The notes under the pieces were generated by a model. That model saw only the letters and a program-made list of their open reading frames with translations. It had not been told where the DNA came from and searched no databases. From Strongylocentrotus droebachiensis (taxonomy: Eukaryota > Echinodermata > Echinoidea > Camarodonta > Strongylocentrotidae), in NCBI GenBank assembly GCA_035222895.1, contig JAVYIG010006530.1, positions 1-64,000 of the forward strand: a stretch of DNA of 64,000 nt, written 5' to 3'. Below, in pieces: positions 44,676 through 57,239 of the stretch. Position 1 is the stretch's first letter. Each line of letters starts with the position of its first letter. The translations under genes and the position numbers were made by a program.

Positions 44676-45200
44676 TGTCATTTGAGGAGCGCACCTGTTA
44701 TAATCCAACCACATCGACCTTCGCATCCTATTGGGTACCCATGTAACACCTGGGTGGGGAGAAGCGATATAGATAACCTTTGACCTTATAGGAGCGCACC
44801 TGTTCTAACCCACGACATTGACCTTCGCATCCTATTGGGTACCCATGTAACACCTGGGTAGGGAGAAGCAATATAGATAACTTTTGACCTTATAGGAGCG
44901 CACCTGTTCTAACCCACGACATTGACCTTCGCATCCTATTGGGTACGCATGTAACACCTGGATGGGAGAAGAGATATAGATAACCTTTAACCTTATAGGA
45001 GCGCACCTGTTCTAACCCACGACATTGACCTTCGCATCCTATTGGGTACCCATGTAACACCTGGGTGGGGAGAAGAGATAAAGATAACCTTTGACCTTAT
45101 AGGAGCGCACCTGTTCTAACCCACGACATTGACCTTCGCATCATATTGGGTACCCATGTAACACCTGGGTAGGGAGAAGCAATATAGATAAACTTTGACC
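44676..45200 (+). repeat. ~105-bp tandem repeat, five units (gene B intron 4)
   Basis: Unit: 'ggagcgcacctgttctaacc', 'cacgacattgaccttcgcatc', 'ctattgggtacccatgtaac', 'acctgggtggggagaag'. Gene A has one partial and gene C about one unit at the same site, so B amplified a pre-existing sequence. Confidence 0.85.
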
Positions 45201-45479
45201 TGTGCATCTCCAGTCAAGTGTTTACACCGGTCAACTATGACGCCTCTTATCGTTCTCTTCTTATGCGATCTACCGGTAGTTGATATGTCACCAGATGTCG
45301 GATCACAGGGTTTGCATTTCTAGTGACGCTGCCGCTCTAATTTTTTTTGATGGCAACACATTAATTTGCATCTGCCATTCTCCACCCAGGTGATGTAAAT
45401 GGGTGCCTGGTAGAAAGCTACTTCTTGAATGTTTCAGCACCTTAGGGCAGCCGGGCAAAAGCCGGGGTAATGCATGTAC

Positions 45480-45656
45480 TACAGTCAAACCTGCTTTAGT
45501 GACCACCTGTCTACAAAGGTCACATTTGTTGCTTCCCTTGAAAATGGTTTCTCATTGAATCATGTACTAAAGGAACCTGTCTACAAAGACCACCTGTCTA
45601 CAAAGGCCACTTTTTGTGTTTCCCTTGGGTGGTCACTATAGACAGGTTTGACTGTA
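45480..45656. mobile_element. MITE with TACAGTCAAACC termini (gene B, second)
   Basis: TACAGTCAAACCTG and CAGGTTTGACTGTA are perfect inverted ends, better preserved than in the copy at 40859. Located 125 bp before exon 5, next to a (CTA)n run. Absent from this site in A and C. Confidence 0.8.
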
Positions 45657-45781
45657 CTACTACTACTACTACTACTATGATGGATATAGATCATAGAGAT
45701 ATATATTAATAAGACTATAAAGCTCTATTATGTGCGCAGTATAAATGTAGTTATTATTGTTTTTAATAATCCTTCATGCAG

Positions 45782-45956
45782 GCAAAATGGAACCTACGTG
45801 CAGGTTAGGTTCATCGTGGCGCTAAACGCCATAAACCGAGGGGGCAGAGATTACCTGGTCAGCACGCTAGGATCCTTCCCGTCAAATGCATTGAATACGT
45901 ACCCCGTGCTCTACGCAGACATCGGACCTGAGATAGAAACCTTAGTCGCTACTTAG
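45782..45956 (+). CDS. Gene B exon 5: end of the SEA-like module and stop
   Basis: Follows 'ccttcatgcag'. Encodes QNGTYVQVRFIVALNAINRG and ends PEIETLVAT with TAG at 45954-45956. The last eight codons differ from A and C, which share DPSIGA, although the sequence just after the stop is again similar. Confidence 0.8.
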
Positions 45957-46099
45957 GGGGAGTCCCTATCATTTAGTCATCGATGGGCCTCCTGCATCTC
46001 TTTGCAGAGGCAGTTCTGATAAAACACCAATCTGGTCGTTTGGCCCTAAACAAGGGATATGGGGTTAGGTTGAAATTGTCTGTTTGGGGCCAGAATGGC

Positions 46100-46345
46100 G
46101 TTAACTCTTAAACTTTAATACACAATATAATGCTCTTTTGCAGGGTGTCAAAACTTACACTTTAACACAGATGTCCTGCCCTTCCTATATTCTCTTAACA
46201 TGATGAATTCAACAATCTCTACCGCAGGCTTAAATTGAATGCCAAAATAGAAAGTATGCAGAATTTTTTTCTGGTCACCCTGATTGAGCTATATAATATG
46301 AAGACACAGATGTAATGCACTCCTGCAGGGTGTCAACACTAACAG
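46100..46345 (+). repeat. Remnant 46-bp minisatellite downstream of gene B
   Basis: Only about three diverged units ('tgcagggtgtcaa' near 46141 and 46327), split by about 120 bp of unrelated sequence, against about 15 at A and 11 at C. Confidence 0.75.
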
Positions 46346-48438
46346 CAGCCCACAACACATGGGCACCCAACTTCTAGGTTTTATGCCCACCCCCCCCCCT
46401 CCCGCCCTGAAATTTGAAATTTGTACATAAGCCTCATGCATACAAACAATCTGGAGCCCCCTTCCCCAAAAAATTAGTGGTCTGTGGAGCCGTGCCTCAT
46501 GGCTCCAAACAAACAATATCAACTTGCATTTGATTCGTGGAATTGCATTTCATTGCAACTGTTCATGCCAGATGTTAGTAATCTCAATAATGCATTTGAA
46601 AAATCTGATTTACGGAACATCAGAACGATCCAATTGGGCAAATGATGCAAGCTTTTGCTGCGGATATGCCCGAAATTGGGTACATTGTATTTGATGTGGC
46701 CCTCTTTAGACAAAGATAGATCCTTTAACATGTCACACTGATTAACTGGTATTCGTGTTGGTTGAAACACAGAAAAAAAGGGAAACAAAAATGACCACAT
46801 AGACTGTTGTACAAATAAACACAAGGGCAATTTCATGTCTAACGTATAGGTATGCTATAGAAATCATATTGTGATTACATAATACATCATTGTAAATATG
46901 TTCGCACAGCTGACTAGGTTAATGAAATTGCCTTGGGTTGATTTCTTGCAATTGTTTTTACAATCTCGTTTGATATAGGAACATGAAGTTCTGACTTTGA
47001 TTCTGTGCACAGCAGTTTTTGTTATTCATTATTTTCTTTCATACTCCTTATCTGTTATCGCATTGCAGAAATGCCAACTGTTCCGTTTTTTCGCTATGAA
47101 TACGGCAGTACGTTTTTTGTATGTTGTGTTACGTTTTTTTTTATTTTTATTTTTTTATATTTTTTATTATTATTTTTTTTTTATTGACGTTTTCCTTAAT
47201 TTCTGATCATGGGCTTTGTGTCGTAAGTGTATTATGCACCTACATCTTCAAACGATGCACGCGGGATGGTGATACGGGCCCCAAACTGCGCACATTGCGA
47301 ACAACCCACGTGTAATGTATGCACGTCGCGCTCCGATCCGGGTACGTATACGTGGTACTGCCGGGTTTTTTAAGCTGCTCGATTGGGCGATATGTTAAGT
47401 TGAGAGATTTTTTTCAAAAATACTGTTTTTTGCTCTTCAGAATACTTTTTTTTGTTGAAGAAGGTTGGCATCTCTGCCATTGAATGCTGGGTAAAGCTTT
47501 TGGAGGTTGATTTTGTAAATTATTGTTATCCACAAATCGTAATCCTAATCTGGTACACTCCTAAGTTTTTTTTACAAAATTAGTCTTAGGAGATATCTGA
47601 AAAACTTGTGTGGCTCTGTGTCTTTTTGTGGATTTCTGAAGTTAAATGTAACAAGTTTCACTGTTTTATTCAGCTATAGTTTGTGATAATTTATATGTCA
47701 ATGCGCCATTTTCTGACATGCGATATATATTAATCTTGAAAGATGTCCAATTTTATCTTTGCGATGTAGTTCAGCTTTACAATAAAAAAATCTACATGTA
47801 TTTAGTGACATATAGAACATACGTACAATATGTGAAAGTTTCATAGCTAGTCAAAATGTTATAATTAATGTATATATGTATGATTGTTGCTAGATATTAG
47901 TTTAGTGCAATTCTATTTTTATGCGTAATCCTTTTTTTATAAATGTATAACTTTTACTTTTGATTATGTGCTGGTGTGTGTAGGTGTGTGCGTGCGTGCG
48001 TGTTTGCATTTACTGCCCTCTTTGGTTCAGATATGACAACATTCTTTGTCATTTTTTTGTTTTTTACATATACATTAGCGATATGAATCTGTTATCTAAA
48101 CTGACAATTTTGAATATGAAAGCTACTCATGAATTGATCAACGATTAGGTGGGTCGTATCAATTGTATGACCATGGACCTGCTGCGAAATCTGCTCCTTG
48201 GTTTATAGTTCCCTAAAATAATCAAAATCCTAGACATACATAACCAAAAACCCTAACCCTGTATCTTTGACAAAACTAAGCCAGGAGTGAGTGTCGAGGG
48301 AATAAATACCCGGAAACCGTAACGAACATTCCCACAACGGGTTAAATTATGCAAGAAGAATACGAACACCCTTTTTTCAGATGCGGCCTTTTTCAATATT
48401 TTTTGGGCGGGGGATCGTTCCAATTTTATCCACAACAT

Positions 48439-48818
48439 CAGGCGCGTACGCAGGGGGGGGGGGGGGGGGGGGGTGGGGGGGGTTGGGGGGTTAACCCCCC
48501 CCTTTGGTATTTTTATGTGTGTAAACCCCCCCCAAAAAAACCCCTAAAACCCCCCCCCCCCTCCCCTTTGGAAAAAATACTCCCATAGTTGACCTAAAAT
48601 AGGTGACCTTACCCCCCCCCCCCCCCCAACGGAGCAACATGTCAATTTTTCAAATTTCGAGACCAAAAAAAAAAAAAAAGTGTCCTCTTACCCCCCCCCC
48701 CCCCCCCCCCCCCCCGCTTATTCAGCGGCTGGCTGAGTCGTTGCGAAATTTTCGGCCCGATTTATAAATGTTAAACCCCCCCCCCCCCCCCCTTGAAAAA
48801 ATCCTGCATACGCGCCTT
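48439..48818. mobile_element. hAT-like MITE with poly-G/C tracts (spacer B/C)
   Basis: Same insertion as 22855-23209, with flanking cacaacat on both sides. Homopolymer tracts are longer here and the right terminus has changed to cgcgcctt. Confidence 0.8.
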
Positions 48819-51800
48819 CACAACATTATGCTGTTCTCTGTCAAAGTGATGGTCATGCCGATCTTGTCCATTATATCAGATTTATCTTCAGAGGGTGTAA
48901 GATAAAAAGAGGGGAGGGGGGTTTTACATCCACAAGTGTTTAATTTTTTTTAATTTTGGTACATTATTCTTTTAATTTGTATTATTATTATTATTATTTA
49001 ATATATTTGTTTTGCCTTGGATCTGTCACTGAATATGAACACGTGCATAATATTTGGGATACATGGCGGCGGACATGTATTTGATGAATAGTCAGCCATC
49101 AGAAATATCAATTACAAAGTCAACATAGTTTAGCATTCCTGGACAGCTGAATACATTTTTTTGAAAGACCAGAGTGCAATTTCTTACGTGTTCATGCCCA
49201 TTTTAGCACATGCAGAGTTTCACAACCTTTTAGAGTTGCTTTACAAATTGTATCTACTTTGTTTTTATACTCATTGATATTTTGCATCTCTACTCTTGGG
49301 CAATGTACATTTGATCACGTGTTACACAACGTTGTGGTGTATTTAACAGTTTTAAGGTATATAATGTGATGATGATTATTTCTTGTCTCTCGTATAGCAT
49401 TCTAGTAATGGTGTCTGTACTCCTGTGTCTGTCTGTCTTTCCATTGTAGTATCAGGGAGACATTTGCATCTCCCTGTTAGTAGTATAAAGATGTAAGCAT
49501 GATGTGATATTTAACATGCATATTGCCTCTTATTATGTTTAGTGGCCTTATATAATCACGGTAATCACCAACATACTTGAACAAAAAAAAGCAAGAATGT
49601 GTGATGCACGTATGCCAAGCAAAAAGTGTTTAAAGGTGGAGAGCCATTAGGGAGAAGTTTCTGTTGATTTTAATCCTTCCGGTTTCTGTCTGCAATTTTT
49701 ATTTTCATTTCTTTGTTTAGATTCATAGCATACAGTAGCTTTTACATTGTATGATGTCCTTCTTAATGATGGTAAAATAAAGGTTTAAATCTGTACATCT
49801 TCAGAAATATTTATTTTCCCTATCTAAATCATTACCATTTATGTTATTGATCACTATATAATTAACAACATGTGGTTAGAAATAATAACTTTCATTAGTT
49901 TCTTCGTTTTTCATCTAATTTGTGGTGAATTCAGCACTGTTTTCTGAATGACATTAATGTCAAATGGTCGTTTAAGGTTATAATATTGAAAATCTGAAGA
50001 CTTGGGACGAGTGTGGCATTTAGCAAAGCCTTATGGGTTTGTTAATAGTGCGGAAGGATTTCAAATTTCTTAAAGTAAGTATGTTTTGAAACTGCCAAAA
50101 GGTCCCCCCCCCCTTTCCAAAAAATTAGAAATGGGACCATTAGTTGCCACCTATGAACCACCCCCCTCATCAGTGACTGTTGACGCAACAATCACTCATT
50201 TTATCTGCATATTCTAATGCATTCCGATCCCTTCTGTTTTGTAACTGACAGAGAAAGCCCCCACCCCCCCTCCCATTTAAAAAAATTGTAAATACAAACA
50301 TTTGATAATTTTTCAGTTGAGAAGAAAATGTGTGTGTTAGAATTGAGTTGAGCATCGGTGCTTGAAAGTACAATGTGACTGAAATGTTTGTATAAAGATC
50401 AACATCGGATCCCAATGTCCATTTTTACAGTCATAATCCCTGGGTAGATTCATGTTGTGAACTTCTTTCGTTGTGGATTTGTATATCTTGGTCACTTTTA
50501 GTTTGTAATGGGACAAATTAACGATGTTCTTATCTTGCCTGGCTTTGTCTTTAAGACCTAGAAGTTTGATAATTTCTGAAGAAATAGTTCATAGTTCATA
50601 GTTCAACCCTTTAAATAAAAATGTATACATCCCAAATTAATCCCTAGTATCGAGGTAATTCTATTAAATGTCTGTACTATGTTTGCTTTGCTGATTTTTG
50701 AAGTACTCTTTGTTTATTCATCTGTAACATTGCTTAAGTACTCGGTCATCATTTACTTGCAAGGACTGGTCGATTGAAAAGCTACGAGGGTCACTTTTTC
50801 TGCAGTGACAAACAAAAATATATATAAAATAGGATATTGCCTTTGAATGTTGCTAAATATCTTGGAGCATTATGTTTGGTGATTTGGAATTGAACAAGTC
50901 AAGATTTGTTACCATTTTGTTCAAACTTCCAAAGCTCTTAGTCTTTATTGTCTATATTGACATATATATGGCAATTATGGTGTGTATTCTAAGGTCTTTT
51001 ATATGCATGTATAGTACTGTGTTATATTCATCTGTAGGTTAGAGTGATTGTGAAAAAATAACATTCGGACATTACTTTCCATCTTTAAAAAAATAATTTC
51101 TTAACGGTTTGAAAAGAGCTCGAACATGCTGTATTATCAATAAGTGTAATTCTGTAGTAAGCCTTGTTGAAAACTCTATTCAAATTTACATACCTGTATG
51201 TGGTTTATTATCTGGAATGTATGTGTATTTGATTGAGCATATAAATATAAACGGTTGTTTAACATTATTTGATCTGTGTCCAAGGTTGGATCCTTGTGTT
51301 TAGTGTGATTTAATTTTCAAACATTTCCAACCTGGTATTTCATTTTACATCCTCCTATTATTATTAGCCACTACAGGCATTATCAAGGAAATCCAAGCTC
51401 TCAAACAAGTGAAGAATTGTATTCAAAGTTACCTCACTTAAGAAATCCAGCCATCTGATTGGTCGAAATTGGAGTCGTGATTTTAGACGTTCCCGTAAAG
51501 AAACGAAAAATGCCAATACCGGTTAATAGTCCAAGAGTGAGATCCCTCAAAATTTCGGTTACCATGAAAATAGTAAAATTTTGCTGCGATACCTATTGGT
51601 TTACGTATTCAAATGTTCTTTGTGCGAGCGCGGACACCATATAGTGCTTTTTGTTTGCGATTCCCAAATGATTGAAATTGTTGGTCATTTTTCAAGCAAA
51701 GATTACAGACAGTGTCTCCGATTTTCCGTGATGTTTTAACCAATCTTTACTTAATAAAATGATGAGGTAAGAACTCTTGATAATTTTTTGTTTCAATTCG

Positions 51801-52469
51801 GCATATAATATACATATATCTCGACTGCTTTAATATTTGAGGTCTGGCTGCTCAAAGCAGTCGATATCTCTATACTATGTAGCTTAAGTGTTTAACTTCC
51901 TGTAACCACATAAACCTTCCTGGACAATATTTTTGGCTGCAGAATTTGCCAAAGGCTGAATTAAAATGGATTTGTCTTTAGTCACTCTACTCGTCATTAT
52001 AATTTCTGACTATATTTAAATACATATATTCTGTCACAATTTCACAATTTAGTCTGCAATGACCTTTATCTGCTCATGCTCCGTGAAACATGTGAGAAAG
52101 TACGTGTATATTACAATGCCTTCGTTTTTAGGAAAAGTACTCCGAAACAGATAAGTAAATTGACACGAAACAGGTAAGATACATTACGAATTTTAAATCA
52201 TGACCAGTATTTGGACAATTGATGAAGATTTAGTCATTTTGGGCATGTTTTAGTAGGGTACGATCTCCAGGCCGTATTCGCTGCCGCTGGTGAAAGCTTT
52301 GAGGTATGAATTCGATGGAGATTCAAGAAAATCCTGTATTCTGAACATCCGATCTCATTGACCCTGTACTTAAGGACTCCCCCCATAGACTTTACACGTA
52401 CCCCTCAAACAGACTCCTAGTACTACTGACCCTTTTCATAGGTTAAAATGGTCATTTTTGAGAAGGGGG

Positions 52470-52870
52470 AGGTGCTCTTTTTTAATGGGGGGCACTTATC
52501 ATCAGGAAAAGGGGCACATGTGAAAATAAAAGGTGCGCTTATCGGAGTAAAAAAGAGGGTGTGTTTAAAGGGGAAGGGGCGCTTATTAGAAACGTAAAGG
52601 GGCACCTCTCAAATTTGAATAGGGTAATCATCAGAGGTGAAGGGGGCACCTATGAAAAGTGTAAAGGGGCACTTCTCGTACTTAAAAAGGGGCACTTACT
52701 AGATATTAAGAAGGGCACTCATGAGAATGGACAATTATTGCAAAGGAAAATGGGAAAGGAAAGAGAAATATGTAAAAATAAAAGGGGCACTTATCATAGG
52801 TGAAAAGTAATAGAGGGATTTTCAAAGTGAAATAGGCCTTATTCCTATGTCAAAAGGGGCACTTTTTTGG
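52470..52870. repeat. Degenerate GGGGCACTTAT tandem repeat (spacer B/C)
   Basis: Twin of 26850-27255 with only a few base changes. Confidence 0.7.
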
Positions 52871-52911
52871 GGGGGGGAGGGGCTGTGCCCCCTGTCCCCC
52901 CGGAGCACCGC

Positions 52912-53034
52912 TTCTTACTGATGTAAATCGGACGGTTTAGTGTGGGAGAGTTTTGCAAAACAGTTTGTGTGTGAATGCCGATCTCAGCGCGCGCAGTGTT
53001 TCAACTATTAAGTAAACGGGCAGACTGGTTGAAA
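52912..53034 (+). promoter_or_regulatory. Candidate 5' non-coding exon upstream of gene C
   Basis: Counterpart of 27300-27423, ending GTTGAAA|gtaagt. It precedes gene C's first coding exon by about 610 bp. The acceptor it would need is altered in C (see findings). Confidence 0.25.
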
Positions 53035-53700
53035 GTAAGTCGCTATATTTTGATGTTTTGCAATGATTTTCGGTGTTATTTTGAAATTATATGAAAACTA
53101 GATCTAAATTCTTTCCAATCATGTTTAAAAAAAATCAAACTGTTTTAAGTCTAGATAAAGACAAACTGAGGGGAAAATTTTCATGCTATGGCCTCTCAGG
53201 TTTATTTTATACTTCCTTCATAGAAAACAAGCTACCCCTGTCCAATTATTCATACTCTTACCAAGTTTTGTGATTTTTAAAGTTTGTGATAAATTGATTT
53301 GTCCTGATTTATGGTTCTTTAAAAGGTGACATATTGAAGTTTAAATTTAAAAGTACTTTAGTTCAACAAAGGCCCGAATTCAACTATTCCAGCTTTATTT
53401 CTTGAGTTATTAAAAACATAAAATTTACATGGGGTATGTCAAATGAAAAATTTAGTCTGAACTGTATTTATATTTTTCAAAAGATATCAAGGAGAGCTAG
53501 GAAATTGAGAAAGGTATTTAAAAGAAAGAGGTAATTTAATTTGTGGCAAAAATCGGTCAATTCTAAATCCTCATGATAATTATAGGAAATCACGAACAAC
53601 AATGACAAGTTTTGGCATCATATTTTATTCATTTTTCTTCATTTCATTGCATAACAAGTATCTCAGACTCGGATCGAGGAAAAGCATTGCCAACACCGAA

Positions 53701-53733
53701 ATGAACGGGAGCATAGCAATATGGAGCCCTTAA
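53701..53733 (+). pseudogene. Ancestral start codon of gene C, now a ten-codon dead frame
   Basis: ATGAACGGG aligns with the ATGGACGGG start of gene B. The inserted patch brings TAA at 53731-53733 after ten codons, so the old start no longer reaches the rest of the exon. It would act as an upstream frame overlapping the new ATG at 53721. Confidence 0.75.
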
Positions 53734-53752
53734 ATCATTGCTATGCTGTAGT
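53710..53752. other. 43-nt intron-derived patch, partly inverted, in gene C exon 1
   Basis: Positions 53710-53736 are the exact reverse complement of gene B intron 1 positions 28487-28513. Positions 53737-53752 match 28503-28518 directly. Together they form a small hairpin (agcatagcaat / attgctatgct). They replace 17 nt present in A and B. Gene C's own intron copy (near 54114-54136) has two mismatches to the inverted part, so the donor was B-like. Confidence 0.8.
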
Positions 53753-53982
53753 GGCATCTGCTCAAGTCACATCACAAATTGGAGATAACACTACGTTAAC
53801 TGTCCAGGAAGGTGGAAAAGGCGGGGGATTGTGCTCGTTTTGTACCCCAAAGAAACTTGTTTCTGCAGTCGTTACGGTCATAGGTATTATCATCATAATC
53901 ATCATCACAGCTGTCATCACATCTGTGATATGTACGAAGAACAATAAGAGTGATCAAGTTGTTCAGAGTACCCCAACTTCAG
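53721..53982 (+). CDS. Gene C exon 1: new start, cytosolic tail and signal anchor
   Basis: The chosen ATG lies inside the patch and is the only one in frame with the conserved tail. Ends ACTTCAG|gtaagt. From GDNTTLTVQEGGK to DQVVQ it is nearly identical to gene B. Confidence 0.65.
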
Positions 53983-55197
53983 GTAAGTTTAATTGATGAA
54001 AGTCTATTCACTTGATGTATTTTGGATATCTTTTGATATATATGTTCTGCATTTGATGATTGGAAATTTCACACTTTAAAGTGTACCATTCACCAATACA
54101 TGTGTTCCTCTTGATTTAAGGGCTCCATGTTGCTATACTGTTGTCAAACCATTGGATTCAAATATGTCTTCAACAAAGAATTCATTCGGTTTATGCATGA
54201 ATCTCGGTTTGTTTGACTCATCCTCATTTTGCTGATCTAACCACATCGTTCTAGAGCTTATGCAATCATTCAGTTTCCTTTTCGATTTGTTTTTTCTCTT
54301 TTGCCTTCTACTATTTCCCCCAATTTTCCCTTCAAATTCATAATTTCTCTATTGTTACATAATTTGACTGGATGTGTATATTTTGTTTTCAAGACGTATT
54401 TTATCGTACCATTACTATTATATTTGTCTTTTTTCAATGTATATTTTTTATTTCATATACTTATTCATTGTATTATGTTTTTGCATGAAATTTGGAAATT
54501 TGGAAATTTTAAACAAATCGGGTAAAATTGATTTAGTGTAGGGAATAATGATAAAGATACTTTAAAAAAATATATACTAGCTTCATTTTGATGTAGCTCT
54601 CTAAGCCGTAATTCTTTTTGAAGAATGTATATCACGGCTCAAATCTTGTGGTAGTATTTAAGCGAAGATGGCTTTTACCCAATTCATTACGAATTTATTC
54701 AGAGGGACCAATTACATGAAAATATTTGCTCTTTTGTTGTGCATGTTTTGGATGAATTCCATGCTGATATTATATTTGTGTCATTTACTACATGTATGCA
54801 CATGTTGATATATATTTCAATACATAGATCCTCTTACATATTTGCAAATGTATATATGGTTTATAAATTCCTTTATTAAAAACATGAAACCTGGAAACAT
54901 TTAACATCATAATAGTTGAGGTATTCTATCACTGAAGAATTTCAGGATTTCAGAACCCAATTAAATAAACATATATGATACCGGTGATAAAACTTATGCA
55001 TTTGGGCATTATAGTGAATTAATTGACCTATTCACCATTTCGCATACCTGCACGTACTAAAACGATTAAGATTTTAATTTCTTTTTCAATCAGAAGAGCC
55101 TTTTGAAACAAGTGTTTATTTTAACAACATAGAAAAAATGTTAAATATTATTATAATATCATATGAAGCTACAGTCATTTACTTTCCTTTTCCCTGA

Positions 55198-55375
55198 CAG
55201 TGGCGTAGTAGAGGATGCCATGGGGGGGGGGGGGGGTTGGTAGGCATAGGCTTCCCACATTGCTCTCCTGATTGAGAGGCAAAAATGAAAAGGGAGAGAG
55301 GGTTAGAAATGGCAAGAGGGAGAACATAAGAGAACAGCCCCTTTTATGCACCCCCAGTCTTATAGTCGCCCCCAT

Positions 55376-55418
<43 letters not shown>

Positions 55419-55467
55419 TCATCGAGACCATGTAATGCCCCCATAAGCTGATGCTGCTATGACACTG
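55198..55467. mobile_element. Old hAT-like MITE (gene C intron 1 copy)
   Basis: CAGTGGCGTAGTAGAGGATG start, G tract, CT microsatellite and a gctatgacactg end. Orthologue of 8577-8810 and 29627-29893. Confidence 0.65.
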
Positions 55468-55646
55468 TCTCTTCAATAGACCATTTTTGTAAAGTAATCG
55501 AATGTAATACATAAATGAAACGTACATTATGGCCTATCCTATATTACCTAACACCATGGAATGTATATGCAATTCGCATTATGACTATAGAAATACAATC
55601 ATTTGTAACAGCCTGCATGTGGATGATATAATTTGTAACATGGCAC

Positions 55647-55922
55647 TTAAAGTCCCTCTGAATTGTTTGGAGCCCCACATATTTCATGGCAAAATTCACT
55701 TAAATTGTATCATAAAGTGAGAGAGGATGTAATTTAAAATACATTTCTGCAGGATCCTCAAAAAATGTGTTTGAAGTCGAATATTGATGAAAGAATACAA
55801 CATTTAGATTATCTGCGTAGAACAGAAAACCTAAATTATGTTGACTTTCATCAACAAAATTTTCTTCCAGCACCTTAATCTTTGGCAAATTTGTGGCTCC
55901 CAACACTTTGAAACGGCTTTAA
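55647..55922. mobile_element. TTAA-flanked MITE, family 3 (gene C intron 1)
   Basis: Orthologue of 30067-30351. Its left end, TTAAAGTCCCTCTGAATTG, is closer to the consensus than gene B's. Confidence 0.65.
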
Positions 55923-56111
55923 CAAAGATTTAAGCATTATATTTGATTACATTACAAAGATAGTGTATTGATACCACAACAAATATAAAAATATAATTGA
56001 ACGTTTTCAGTTTCGATTTTTCATTCATGGAAAGGGAAAATATTTGTCCTATTATGTATTATGTGAATTTAACTCTCTCAATTTCCTCTTTCTCATGACC
56101 TTAATGGACAG

Positions 56112-56134
56112 CTTCAAGTGTTGACCCGGAAATG
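56112..56134 (+). CDS. Gene C exon 2: 23-nt microexon
   Basis: Identical in sequence to the gene B microexon, with 'aatggacag' and 'gtaagtg' borders. Confidence 0.75.
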
Positions 56135-56448
56135 GTAAGTGTTTCAGAACAAACAAAAACGTTCACATGATCATGTATCCCATACCACTTCCCTTTTCTC
56201 ACTGTAAAACGAAGGTTAAATTCTGGAAAAGGTGAAAGATCTTTTGTAAGCTTTTTCATTATGTATGCGGAAGCGTATCATAGATGAAATGTTTCTCAAA
56301 AAGGATGGCTCTTCAAATGTCCTCATATTCGGAATATGACGAGTCGACGATAACGTTTGTGGACCCCAAAACCGTGTTATGAATATCTGTAGCATTGTAT
56401 GTCAAAGCAAAGTATTGTTTTAGAGTAATTTTGTTGTGCTTTAGTCCC

Positions 56449-57045
56449 TTAAAGGTACTATGTCCCATTTGCAGGCCCAAAAAATGAAAAGGTTAAATTC
56501 CAACGGCATTTGAAAGATAATACTAATTTAGAACTTCTCTAAAAGAAAGGGGGATTGAAAATAACTTAAAGATATACTATGTCCCTTTTGCAGCCAACCT
56601 CAAATTCTGTAGAACTTTGCAGGAATTATGAATATGTCATGTAATATGTCCTATCTGTGAAATTTAAACGTTAGCAGTGTCCTTCAACTTATGCAAGGAA
56701 ACCCGTTTACTTGCTAGACTTCACTGTCAGACACTATTGTCAGTATTGAGTGACTGACTGGCTTTTTCTTCTTTTTTGGTAATAACATACATAAAATGAG
56801 CTGTAAAGGATTTGTCTACATCAATAAACCACTTCTTGTAATGGCCAAAATACAACTGAATGAATCTTTGCGCAGCATAAAACGTACGACCATGCGGTAC
56901 AATGGTCTGAAAATCAAGACTATTACTTATTGGCTCTATAGCTCTTAAGTCGATTAAGGGGAGTTCAAAATTAGACTTTCAAATGCCATTGGAATTTAAC
57001 CTTTTCATTTTTTTGACCTGCAAAATGGACATAGTTTCTTTAAAC
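56449..57045. mobile_element. Family 2 TTAA MITE: left fragment joined to an inverted full copy
   Basis: Position 56449 opens TTAAAGGTACTATGTCCC and follows the left end for about 115 bp. At 56569 a second terminus (ttaaagatatactatgtccc) begins an inverted copy that runs to 'gacatagtttctttaa' near 57043. One copy inserted into another, or a head-to-head recombination. Confidence 0.65.
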
Positions 57046-57239
57046 TACATGCAAATTCCTGAAACATGTTTTTTTTAACAGAGTCATCTTTTCATGTAGC
57101 ACTCTCCATTTTGTATTTTTCATCAACCACATCATTATAAATTTTGAGCAAAGTATTCATTTGATTTGCATGTTTTTTTCTCATTCATTTAGTACATTCG
57201 GAATGTATTAGAACAACAATAATACTAATGAATTACATA

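Larger units (their letters stand above)
36071..45781 (+). other. Gene B intron 4 (9.7 kb, transposon-swollen)
   Basis: Compared with 1.3-1.4 kb in A and C. The extra length is two large insertions (36082-40612 and 41280-44525), two TACAGTCAAACC MITEs (40859-41035 and 45480-45656) and a five-unit amplification (44676-45200). The remaining short stretches align with intron 4 of A and C. Confidence 0.75.
28102..45956 (+). other. Gene B: five-exon paralogue, small type II SEA-domain protein
   Basis: Joining 28102-28354, 30554-30576, 34722-34880, 35997-36070 and 45782-45956 gives 684 nt and 227 residues with no internal stop. The tail (1-42) has LCSFCTPKK next to the membrane. Residues about 43-67 form an Ile-rich membrane segment, and the rest is the short linker and SEA-like module (GDFVGTFVMDKAYG, EIYIHVTSAAVYMYEK, NGTYVQVRFIV). 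It differs from gene A by a shorter linker (53 against 58 codons in exon 3) and a different C-terminus (PEIETLVAT). The gene spans 17.9 kb because introns 2 and 4 are swollen by transposons. The exon 1 donor (gtatta) is weak. Probably still coding, since every junction is in frame; not proven. Confidence 0.7.
46523..53408. repeat. Spacer B/C: near-identical twin of 20950-27796
   Basis: Counterpart of the A/B spacer, with the same hAT MITE, T-rich run and GGGGCAC repeat. Examples of differences: a T-run shortened and interrupted near 47133-47160, an extra 'ctggtgtgtg' near 47970, loss of four bases near 51884, and an added 'ctgccg' near 52281. No gene is recognised inside. Confidence 0.85.
53983..56111 (+). 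other. Gene C intron 1
   Basis: Aligns throughout with gene B intron 1, including the hAT-like MITE (55198-55467), a CT microsatellite (55376-55414) and the TTAA MITE (55647-55922). Confidence 0.65.
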
